Shown here: one piece after another, positions 1-5,422 of the stretch
Position numbering within the stretch: the stretch's first letter is position 1
How the letters are laid out: each line of letters starts with the position of its first letter
From: Planctomycetota bacterium
GTDB taxonomy: Bacteria; Planctomycetota; Phycisphaerae; WQYP01
Reading direction: 5' to 3'
DNA: 6,613 nt
NCBI GenBank assembly: GCA_021816165.1
Contig: JAKAYZ010000130.1
Span: 1-6,613, forward strand
Position numbers and translations under genes: made by a program
Notes under the pieces: generated by a model
Seen by the model: only the letters and a program-made list of their open reading frames with translations
The model's database searches: none
Told to the model about the DNA's origin: nothing

Positions 1-2901
1 AAGATTGGCCGGCGGCACCAGGGGCAACGGCGGCGCAGCGGCAATATTGGTGTCGATCTGCGCGGCGAGCGTTTCGCCGGAAGTGGTGCATTCGCGTGCA
101 ATGCAGTTAAAATCGTTGATGTTGGCCAGGTCATTGCCATAATTAGCCCCCGGCGCGGCAAGGTCACCGCTATACCAGCGATCGTAGAGTACCACGCCCG
201 GTTCGCCGGTCGTCGTTACCAGGCCGTTGCCGGTTCCGATTGTGCCAATCGGGGTGGCGCTGCTCGTAGAGTCCGTGGCGCTGGAATCACAGCCCCAGGC
301 ACCGTCTTCAGGTCCGCCATTGTCTTTGGAAACGTCGAAATATTCGGAGCTGTTTGCGGGCACCGTCGCCGGGAGTGTAATACTCATCGAATCTACGACG
401 ATTCCTCCGGCGGGGGCACCCCCAACACCATTGCGGATCAAATTCACGATCACAGTCCCACCTTCTTTTGGGATGCCGCCATTGGTAATAATAAATCCAT
501 CGCCCGTGGCCTGGGATTTAAGCGTTCCGCCACTATCCGCCAACACGCCAATCATGCTCTTGGCGGTGGAGGTGGAACCACCGAGCTTGGCCCCCGTCAG
601 GGCGATGGGTGCCGCGATCCCGGTAATGCTGATGGAATAATTGGAACAGGGTAGTGAGCCGGCCGTTGGGTTGGGGAATGGATTCAGCACTTCGACTGCC
701 CAGTCGGTAACTTTTGTTTTCCCGGCCGCAGAGGTGAGCTTAACTTCCACTTCATTCAGGAATGGCTGGGCGGTTGTGCCCATGCAGGCCACGCCGGATG
801 GAATGGTGATCAAAGTGGTGCTGAAGGTGCTTCCGCCCATCGGCACGGTCAGCAAATTTGTGGCACCCAGATACGCCGGTGATACGGAGTAGCCGGTGCT
901 GTCAAACCGGTAGGTGAAGTAATTGGCCAGGAAAGCTCTGGCGTGAACCGGGTCATAACCCGAAGCTACCAAGGAGGTGTAAAGGCTCTCCGCCAACGAC
1001 GCCAAGGATGCGGCATTGGCCACGCTGGTATTGAGATTCACCTTCGGCGGCGCGTTGTCGGTTATCCAGGGGCTGCCGGTGATGCCTGTCCAAGGGTTGA
1101 TGGCCGCTACATCGCGGCTCCAGGAGTAGGTGGTGTATAAATTCCGGTAGCCGGAGCCATAGCCGCTGCCTCCCAATCCCAGCGTGTTGGGCATCAGGGC
1201 AGCAACGCGCGAATAGAGTGGTGCCCCGAATGCCGCACCGCCGGCACCCGCGCCGGTGAGCAAATCCATGGCACTGTTGGTGCCAAACAGGGATGTGGTA
1301 AATGCAGCAGGCGGGGCGGTGGGGTATGTGTAGCTCGGCGGACCGCTGGAAGGAAACTGCAATTCATATTCGTCCATTGCGTTTTGCCACACCGCTGGGC
1401 TGTAAAAGGTTGTGGCATTGGTGTAGTTGCCGATTCGGCCCGGCCAAGACGCGGCAGGGACGCCAATTTGCACGGGCGTGCCCGGGGGAGTACCGGCGCT
1501 GGCAGCGTTAAAAAGGTCTGTGGGGTCGATGTTTAATCCGCCGACATTCATAATTGGGGCGGAGCTAATGAAAGCGCCGTAAATGCCATAGGGATTCCTG
1601 GCCTCCGCGTTGTTGCTCCCCGATGAAGTGTAAGCATTGGCAATCCAGCCGGTGTTGAGGTTCAGCATTGACGACATATCGACAATGCGCACGGCAAAGC
1701 GGTAGCGCGTGCCGTTGGGATCGCTGTAGGGCAATAAGTTCCACATGGCGTCGAGCGTGCCATCCGGCTGGAGCTGATTCGAAATAGTGTAAGCGGCACC
1801 ACTGTTATATGCCCACCGCGGTTCGACGACTGCGGCGTTGGGGACCGGCACTGAAAGGCCTACCGGGAGCGTGGCCCCAGGAAGATACCAGGAAATGTCG
1901 TAGCTACCGTTCGAGGCGTCGTAAAGATAGGGTGAAAGCGAACTTAGCAGCGGCATGGTCGGGTTGGTGGTGCCGCTGACGGTGGCGTAGCCGCTGGTCG
2001 GGACAGGCGCGGCGGTCCAGACAGTCGCCGGGAAGGCGTTGGCCAGGCCCGTGTAGATTTGCCGCCCATAAGTGAGCGCATTGAAAGGGCTGGACGCCTT
2101 CTCAGCGGCGTAAAACACCTCGTCACCGGGCACGTATAACGTCTGCGCGGTCACTGGGGCGTAGTTCGGTTCGTAAGGCTGATTGCTGACCAGCCACGGT
2201 TCGCTGGGGGCGTACTGTGTCGGGGCTGGCTGCGCACCGGCCGTCACGCTCTGATAAAATTGCGCCGACACGCCGACCGTGGGCATTCCCCCAACTTCCG
2301 GATAATCCCAGTAGCGGGCAATTTGGGTATCGGGGGTAAATGCGGCACCCGTGGCCGAGCCTACGGCCAACGTCCGGTTACTTTGGTCCAAGGTTCCATT
2401 AAGCATTAATCCCCGGACCGTATTGAGCACGCCCTGCTGGGCCATGTTTAAGCTGGCGGAAGAATTGGCGGCATAGGCGGATTTGCGGTCGGCGCTGGCC
2501 ATGAGAATAAAGACCGTCCCCATCAGCGCCAACAGTACCAGCATGGCGATGACGAGGAGCAAAATCATGCCGCGGGACGAGGAGCTAGGAGTCAGGAGTT
2601 GGGAGTTAGAAGGCTTTGGAGGCGCTGCGCTTCCATGTTTTGTGGTGCAGGCAGCTTGCCTGCGCGGCTGCGGCGACGGCGAGGTTACAGGGGACAGGTT
2701 ACAGGGGACAGACGAGGAGTTAGGAGTTAGGAGTTGGGAGTTAGAATTTGGTGCCTGTTTAGCGGGCGAGGCGGCCTCGCCGCGCCGCGGCTGCGGCTGC
2801 TCAATGATCAATGCGCAATGATCACTGATCAATATTTTTGGAACTTCGTTACTTCTGATCATTGAACTTTGATCATTGATCTTTGATATTCTGTTTGTCA
2901 T
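1..2901 (-). CDS. GspK/PilX-like pseudopilin, very large, 3' end outside window
   Basis: The frame stays open for 967 codons from an ATG at 2901 to the window edge, so the C-terminus is missing. After a 111-residue leader made of repeats comes R-G-M-I-L-L-L-V-I-A-M-L-V-L-L (G111, hydrophobic helix about 112-134), a class III prepilin signal. It lacks Glu5 of the mature protein, as is typical of GspK. Further in, K-V-N-L-N-T (620-625), then A-rich helices and a Y-F-T-Y-R-F segment, resembles the N-L-N-T region of GspK proteins. A-Q-P-F-L-N-E-V-E-V (from 711) followed by D-W-A-V-E-V-L-N-P resembles a surface-domain motif I associate with large planctomycete proteins. GspK caps the pseudopilus tip with GspI and GspJ in known type II systems. 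At 967+ residues it is far longer than the usual 300-400. The start is supported by AGGTGAT five bases upstream (spacer 2 nt) and by the lack of any ATG, GTG or TTG between codon 31 and the cleavage site. Family call by motif only. Confidence 0.8.
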   Translation of the reverse strand, partial: MTNRISKINDQSSMIRSNEVPKILISDHCALIIEQPQPRRGEAASPAKQAPNSNSQLLTPNSSSVPCNLSPVTSPSPQPRRQAACTTKHGSAAPPKPSNSQLLTPSSSSRGMILLLVIAMLVLLALMGTVFILMASADRKSAYAANSSASLNMAQQGVLNTVRGLMLNGTLDQSNRTLAVGSATGAAFTPDTQIARYWDYPEVGGMPTVGVSAQFYQSVTAGAQPAPTQYAPSEPWLVSNQPYEPNYAPVTAQTLYVPGDEVFYAAEKASSPFNALTYGRQIYTGLANAFPATVWTAAPVPTSGYATVSGTTNPTMPLLSSLSPYLYDASNGSYDISWYLPGATLPVGLSVPVPNAAVVEPRWAYNSGAAYTISNQLQPDGTLDAMWNLLPYSDPNGTRYRFAVRIVDMSSMLNLNTGWIANAYTSSGSNNAEARNPYGIYGAFISSAPIMNVGGLNIDPTDLFNAASAGTPPGTPVQIGVPAASWPGRIGNYTNATTFYSPAVWQNAMDEYELQFPSSGPPSYTYPTAPPAAFTTSLFGTNSAMDLLTGAGAGGAAFGAPLYSRVAALMPNTLGLGGSGYGSGYRNLYTTYSWSRDVAAINPWTGITGSPWITDNAPPKVNLNTSVANAASLASLAESLYTSLVASGYDPVHARAFLANYFTYRFDSTGYSVSPAYLGATNLLTVPMGGSTFSTTLITIPSGVACMGTTAQPFLNEVEVKLTSAAGKTKVTDWAVEVLNPFPNPTAGSLPCSNYSISITGIAAPIALTGAKLGGSTSTAKSMIGVLADSGGTLKSQATGDGFIITNGGIPKEGGTVIVNLIRNGVGGAPAGGIVVDSMSITLPATVPANSSEYFDVSKDNGGPEDGAWGCDSSATDSTSSATPIGTIGTGNGLVTTTGEPGVVLYDRWYSGDLAAPGANYGNDLANINDFNCIARECTTSGETLAAQIDTNIAAAPPLPLVPPANL
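2647..2663. repeat. Mini-palindrome GCAGGCA-NNN-TGCCTGC inside coding leader
   Basis: Perfect 7-bp arms and a 3-nt loop (GCT here, TCT in the copy at 4837-4853). The loop differs while the arms are identical. It is translated as R-Q-A-A-C-T-T-K here and R-Q-D-A-C-T-T-K in the other gene. Confidence 0.85.
2708..2789 (-). repeat. 82-bp perfect direct repeat, copy 1
   Basis: Identical, base for base, to 4895-4976. It spans the end of the GGTTACA array, the GGAGTTA array, a short spacer and the GGCGAGGC palindrome. The two copies sit at equivalent points of two leaders and are read in the same frame. Confidence 0.95.
2765..2781. repeat. Mini-palindrome GGCGAGGC-G-GCCTCGCC inside coding leader
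   Basis: Perfect 8-bp arms, translated as part of R-R-G-E-A-A-S-P-A-K. An identical copy at 4952-4968 lies in the gspJ-like leader. It is absent from the gspI-like leader. Confidence 0.85.
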
Positions 2902-2903
2902 AA

Positions 2904-2910
2904 ATCACCT
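2904..2910 (-). promoter_or_regulatory. Ribosome binding site of the gspK-like gene
   Basis: AGGTGAT on the minus strand, two bases before the ATG. It matches the distal part of the extended anti-Shine-Dalgarno complement (TAAGGAGGTGATC) rather than the GGAGG core. It is the strongest of the three sites and fixes the start upstream of the repeats. Confidence 0.6.
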
Positions 2911-2926
2911 TTATCATTCTATCGCA

Positions 2927-2944
2927 CGCCCAGCGGGCTGGGCG
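2927..2944. repeat. Perfect palindrome CGCCCAGC-GG-GCTGGGCG
   Basis: 8-bp arms with a 2-nt loop, followed by GCTAACC. The same palindrome is at 6485-6502 with a similar flank ending in GGTCGCG. Neither copy is followed by a T run on either strand, so it is not a standard terminator. Confidence 0.9.
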
Positions 2945-2978
2945 GCTAACCATTACCGGCGGTCGCGGCGTTACGCAA

Positions 2979-2996
2979 CGGCACATAAATGTGCCG
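2979..2996. repeat. Perfect palindrome CGGCACAT-AA-ATGTGCCG
   Basis: 8-bp arms followed by a GCTAACATACC tail. A copy with 9-bp arms lies at 5131-5150, and a partial copy is cut by the window end near 6604-6613. It is purely extragenic if the gspJ-like start is at 5115. Confidence 0.9.
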
Positions 2997-3006
2997 GCTA
3001 ACATAC

Positions 3007-3027
3007 CCGGTGGGATCAACCCACCGG
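3007..3027. repeat. Perfect palindrome CCGGTGGG-ATCAA-CCCACCGG, copy 1
   Basis: 8-bp arms and a 5-nt loop. It is part of a 41-bp stretch (2995-3035) identical to 5240-5280. It follows directly on the tail of the CGGCACAT palindrome, so the two form a compound element here. Confidence 0.9.
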
Positions 3028-3186
3028 CTCGCCCCGTCCGTCTCCCGTCGCCCGCGGGCGACCCACCGGGTTATCACCACGGTGCTCTACCCCGTCGTCC
3101 CCTCTTCTAACTCCTAACTCCTAGGTTCTGCGTCCTCGTCCTATCCCCCTGTCCCCTGTAACCTATAACCTGTAACCTGTAACCTA

Positions 3187-5115
3187 TCACTGCGGAAGCT
3201 CCACCACCTGCGTGACAAACCGTCCGCCCTGCAGGCGGTTGTTGGGGTCCGTTACGCAATAGGTTATTTTCAGTGCCCTGGGCCACAGCGCCTTGTTCCC
3301 GGCGTAGAAGACATAGGTAACCGGGCCGAGAAAACTGGCGGGGCTGTTCCCGTAGACCGCAATCTTGTTGGGGATATAAGGTGCCGGGAGGGTTCCCATC
3401 GCCGAAGGAAACTGCGGGCCGTTGGCGTTCTTGGTGGGTGTCGTCGGGCTGGAGTTTCCATCCAGCCCATACCAGTCCGGAGCGGTGGCCGAGACGGCCT
3501 GCCCGTTGTTGGTCCCTGTGAATGTTCCCGTGCTGCCATCGGTCCAATCCACGGAAAAACTGGGCACGCCCTGGAGCATGATGGGTGCCATACGGTAGTA
3601 ACCATTAAGCATGGCGGCGCTTCCAGGCGGGGGTGGAAGGGGGGGGGCCGGAGTGGGCACGGCATTTTTCACCGCCGATGGGCTAATGAGTGTGGAATGG
3701 CGGTAGCAGAGGAAATCCGCAATGTCATCCAGGCTGTAATAGGGCGACACCAACGGAAGGCCGTTGACATATCCCTCAATGGTTCCGGTGCCGCCTCCGG
3801 CAGTAATGGTGGCTGAAAGCAAATCTGCGGGCACGGGAATGGAGTCGTAGGCAGCGTCAAGGCGGGATGATGTCGCTGTGGCAGCGGCCTCGGTGGCACC
3901 GGAAGACGTGGGGGCGAAGTAGCTGACCCCCGGACTTCCGCTGGCGAAATTGGCCGGATCATAGAAGGGGTCGGTGTATACGTCCGAACCGGCAGTACCC
4001 CCGCCGAACGGAAGCAGCAGCGTTTGCTCACGGCCAAAATAGAATTGCCCGCTGGTCTGCCCGGATGGGGGCGTCCCCAGCGGCACCCATGAATCCTGCG
4101 ACCAGTAAGGCTGTTCGTATTGGTCAACCCCGCCGACCCCGCCGGCGATCGCGGGGGCCGCACCGCCTGCATAATTAAGCCCGGATACCCCATAAGATGC
4201 CGAGAGTTGTCCGAACCAGGCAATCGCTTTATTGGAAAAAAGGCTCCCCGCCATCGTGGCGCCGGCACCGCTTCCGCTGCCGGACCGGCTATGGAAATCC
4301 CCGGTTTCCATGAAGCAGATTTGATCCGCCCGCCAAATAGGGTATTGGCCGGCCGACCCGGTGAGCGTTTGCCAATCAACAGTGCCGCCGGTGGCGGCGT
4401 TGGCCGGAACACTTGGCCCGGTAGTTATTCCGGCCTGCGTAATATTGGACTGCTGGCAAAGATAATAGTTACCGGCGGTGTCCTCCACCTCGTCGCCCGG
4501 TTCATATTGGACGCTTTGCTGCCAAAGGGGGGCGTAATAGCGCTGGCGGATCACCAGAAAGCCGTTGGTGTCCAAATGGTGAATATCGCCGGCAATTTGG
4601 GATTCCATCGACCGGACGGAACTCATGGCCGCCAAGGTGGCCTGCCCCACCCGCACCGTTCGGCCGGCCAGGCTGAAGATCTCCCCCACCGCCGCCATGA
4701 GAATAATCAGAATACTCAACGCCACGAGCATTTCGACGAGGGTAAATCCCGCCGCGCGGGATTTACCCAAGGAGTTAGGAGTTAGGAGGTAGGAGTTAGA
4801 ATGCTTTGGAAGCGCTGCGCTTCCATTTTTTGTGGTGCAGGCATCTTGCCTGCCCGTCTGCGGCGACGAGGTTACAGGTGACAGGTTACAGGGTACAGAC
4901 GAGGAGTTAGGAGTTAGGAGTTGGGAGTTAGAATTTGGTGCCTGTTTAGCGGGCGAGGCGGCCTCGCCGCGCCGCGTCTGCGGCCGCTCAATGCTCAATG
5001 AGCAATGATCACTGATCAATGTTTTCGGAATTCCTTCATCATTGATCCGTGATCCGTGATCCGTGATCATTGACATTTGTTCGTTGTTCATTGACATTCG
5101 TTTGTCGTTTCTCAT
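3187..5115 (-). CDS. GspJ/PilW-like pseudopilin with long repeat-derived leader
   Basis: A 642-residue protein. Leader residues 1-123 are repeat-derived. The prepilin site is A-A-G-F-T-L-V-E-M-L (cleavage after G123, Glu5 present), followed by a hydrophobic helix to about 147 and a coiled segment with S-M-E-S-Q-I-A-G-D. Residues 193-250 (Y-E-P-G-D-E-V at 204-210, Y-Y-L-C at 217-220, W248) resemble a carbohydrate-binding module of the CBM5/12 kind. Gly/Ser-rich and Pro-rich (about 487-498) linkers follow. The end (S-F-S-V-D-W-T-D-G, then W-P-R-A-L-K-I-T-Y and F-V-T-Q-V-V-E-L-P) fits GspJ/PilW C-termini. Expected role: minor pseudopilin of the tip complex, inserted in the inner membrane before assembly. 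An ATG at 5157 would add 14 residues encoded by a hairpin. I prefer 5115 because GGTG precedes it at the same place as in the other two genes. A TTG at 4770 would give an ordinary 8-residue leader but has no ribosome binding site. Confidence 0.85.
   Translation of the reverse strand: MRNDKRMSMNNEQMSMITDHGSRINDEGIPKTLISDHCSLSIERPQTRRGEAASPAKQAPNSNSQLLTPNSSSVPCNLSPVTSSPQTGRQDACTTKNGSAALPKHSNSYLLTPNSLGKSRAAGFTLVEMLVALSILIILMAAVGEIFSLAGRTVRVGQATLAAMSSVRSMESQIAGDIHHLDTNGFLVIRQRYYAPLWQQSVQYEPGDEVEDTAGNYYLCQQSNITQAGITTGPSVPANAATGGTVDWQTLTGSAGQYPIWRADQICFMETGDFHSRSGSGSGAGATMAGSLFSNKAIAWFGQLSASYGVSGLNYAGGAAPAIAGGVGGVDQYEQPYWSQDSWVPLGTPPSGQTSGQFYFGREQTLLLPFGGGTAGSDVYTDPFYDPANFASGSPGVSYFAPTSSGATEAAATATSSRLDAAYDSIPVPADLLSATITAGGGTGTIEGYVNGLPLVSPYYSLDDIADFLCYRHSTLISPSAVKNAVPTPAPPLPPPPGSAAMLNGYYRMAPIMLQGVPSFSVDWTDGSTGTFTGTNNGQAVSATAPDWYGLDGNSSPTTPTKNANGPQFPSAMGTLPAPYIPNKIAVYGNSPASFLGPVTYVFYAGNKALWPRALKITYCVTDPNNRLQGGRFVTQVVELPQ
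3639..3647. repeat. G9 tract in the gspJ-like coding region
   Basis: Nine G on the + strand (C9 in the coding sense) within codons for the Pro-rich linker (P-A-P-P-L-P-P-P-P). A one-base change would shift the last roughly 140 codons, including the GspJ-like C-terminus. Confidence 0.9.
4808..4824. repeat. Mini-palindrome GGAAGCG-CTG-CGCTTCC inside coding leader
   Basis: Perfect 7-bp arms with a 3-nt loop. The gspK-like leader has a copy at 2618-2634 with one G in place of A in the left arm. It is translated as part of N-G-S-A-A-L-P-K. Confidence 0.85.
4837..4853. repeat. Mini-palindrome GCAGGCA-TCT-TGCCTGC, copy in gspJ-like leader
   Basis: Same arms as 2647-2663 with a different loop. Flanked on the left by TTTTTTGTGGT, which is nearly the same in both copies (TGTTTTGTGGT in the other). 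Confidence 0.85.
4895..4976 (-). repeat. 82-bp perfect direct repeat, copy 2
   Basis: Identical to 2708-2789. The offset is 2187 bp, a multiple of three, and both copies are in the same frame relative to their own start codons. Recombination between them would delete the body of the gspJ-like protein and join its leader start in frame to the gspK-like protein. Confidence 0.95.
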
Positions 5116-5120
5116 ATTTG

Positions 5121-5124
5121 CACC
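5121..5124 (-). promoter_or_regulatory. Likely ribosome binding site of the gspJ-like gene
   Basis: GGTG, then CAAAT, then ATG. The spacing follows that of the gspK-like and gspI-like genes (GGTGATTT-ATG and GGTGAAAT-ATG) to within one base. Weak alone; the positional match is what decides for 5115 over 5157. Confidence 0.45.
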
Positions 5125-5130
5125 AAATCC

Positions 5131-5150
5131 CCGGCACATAAATGTGCCGG
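5131..5150. repeat. Palindrome CCGGCACAT-AA-ATGTGCCGG, second copy
   Basis: 9-bp perfect arms, followed by CTAACATTCC. It lies 16 bp upstream of the preferred start of the gspJ-like gene, just beyond its ribosome binding site. An ATG at 5157 would force this hairpin to be translated, which argues for the start at 5115. Confidence 0.9.
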
Positions 5151-5251
5151 CTAACATTCCCTTACGCCCGTCTTCTAACTCCTAACTCCTAGCTCCTGCG
5201 TCCTCGCCGTTCCCTGTCCCCTATAACCTCCGCCACCCTCGGCTAACATAC

Positions 5252-5272
5252 CCGGTGGGATCAACCCACCGG
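5252..5272. repeat. Palindrome CCGGTGGG-ATCAA-CCCACCGG, copy 2
   Basis: Identical to 3007-3027 within the shared 41-bp segment 5240-5280. Upstream of it only the GGCTAACATA tail of the CGGCACAT palindrome remains and the hairpin itself is missing, so this looks like a truncated copy of the compound element. Confidence 0.9.
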
Positions 5273-5276
5273 CTCG

Positions 5277-5288
5277 CCCCCCCCCCCC
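5277..5288. repeat. C12 homopolymer in intergenic repeat region
   Basis: Twelve consecutive C after the GGCTCG flank of palindrome 5252-5272. The matching place at 3032-3035 has four C. It is prone to length error in replication and in sequencing. Confidence 0.95.
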
Positions 5289-5422
5289 GTCCGTCCCCCC
5301 GTCTTCTAACTCCTAACTCCTAACTCCTGCGTTCTCGTCCCCTGTCCCCCGTAACCTATAACCTCCGTCCCCCCGTCCTTCTCCTAGCTCCTAACTCCTA
5401 ACTCCTAACTTCTCGTCCAAAG

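Larger units (their letters stand above)
2571..2901 (-). repeat. Coding leader cassette of the gspK-like gene (111 codons of repeats)
   Basis: In + strand coordinates: GGAGTTA-type heptamers 2581-2608; mini-palindromes 2618-2634 (one G/T wobble) and 2647-2663; alternating GGTTACA/GGGGACA heptamers 2683-2710; GGAGTTA-type heptamers 2716-2743; mini-palindrome 2765-2781; CTCAATG/ATCAATG heptamers 2800-2834; TGATCAT-type heptamers 2856-2897, ending one base before the start codon complement. Nearly every base of the leader belongs to one of these units. The encoded peptide carries NEVPKILISDHCALIIEQP, shared with the other two leaders. It would be removed when prepilin peptidase cuts after G111. 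Confidence 0.85.
2902..3186. repeat. Repeat-filled gap between gspJ-like and gspK-like genes
   Basis: 285 bp without a gene. From low to high coordinates: ribosome binding site; palindrome 2927-2944; palindrome 2979-2996; palindrome 3007-3027; a 12-nt palindrome at 3049-3060; TAACTCC units 3108-3121; then TGTCCCC, TGTAACC, TATAACC, TGTAACC, TGTAACC at 3150-3184, stopping two bases from the stop codon of the gspJ-like gene. The heptamer modules run in the opposite orientation to those in the leaders. Confidence 0.85.
4747..5115 (-). repeat. Coding leader cassette of the gspJ-like gene (123 codons)
   Basis: Same order of units as the gspK-like leader. In + strand coordinates: GGAGTTA-type heptamers 4771-4798; mini-palindromes 4808-4824 and 4837-4853; GGTTACA-type heptamers 4870-4897; GGAGTTA-type heptamers 4903-4930; mini-palindrome 4952-4968; CTCAATG-type heptamers 4987-5021; then ten heptamers in unbroken phase from 5043 to 5112 (TGATCCG three times, TGATCAT, TGACATT and variants), ending exactly at the CAT of the start codon. 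The encoded block EGIPKTLISDHCSLSIERP matches the other leaders. Confidence 0.85.
5116..5422. repeat. Repeat-filled gap between gspI-like and gspJ-like genes
   Basis: 307 bp without a gene. It holds a GGTG ribosome binding site (5121-5124), palindrome 5131-5150, TAACTCC units 5176-5196 with TGTCCCC/TATAACC 5215-5228, a 41-bp segment (5240-5280) identical to 2995-3035 with its palindrome at 5252-5272, a C12 run, a second TAACTCC block 5307-5327 with TGTCCCC/CGTAACC/TATAACC 5343-5363, and a third block 5385-5412. The composite TAACTCC-to-TATAACC module is thus present two and a half times. All copies are opposite in orientation to the leader modules. Confidence 0.85.

Noticed and set aside
227..892. 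Two adjacent + strand ORFs (227-640 and 641-892)
   Set aside because: They are antisense to the open 967-codon gspK-like frame, which has the N-L-N-T and A-Q-P-F-L-N-E motifs in this half of the gene.
2581..2901. CRISPR array
   Set aside because: The repeats are 7 nt units in tandem and short palindromes, without regular 30-40 nt spacers.
2927..3060. Rho-independent terminators at the intergenic palindromes
   Set aside because: None of the hairpins is followed by a T run on either strand, and the genes on both sides are co-directional.
2904..3186. Replication origin because of many TGATCA and TAACC repeats
   Set aside because: No DnaA-box cluster or AT-rich unwinding region, and the repeats are shared with coding leaders.
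3669..4412. 247-codon minus strand ORF in another frame of the gspJ-like gene
   Set aside because: Pro/Arg-rich translation typical of an out-of-frame reading of GC-rich coding DNA; the gspJ-like frame is supported at both ends.
4120..4785. 221-codon + strand ORF opposite the gspJ-like gene
   Set aside because: It lies wholly antisense to a strong pseudopilin reading, has low-complexity Arg/Gly-rich translation and no ribosome binding site or family motif.
5116..5157. Start of the gspJ-like gene at 5157
   Set aside because: It would translate the CCGGCACAT palindrome, lacks a ribosome binding site in the usual place, and breaks the GGTG-ATG pattern shared by the other two genes.
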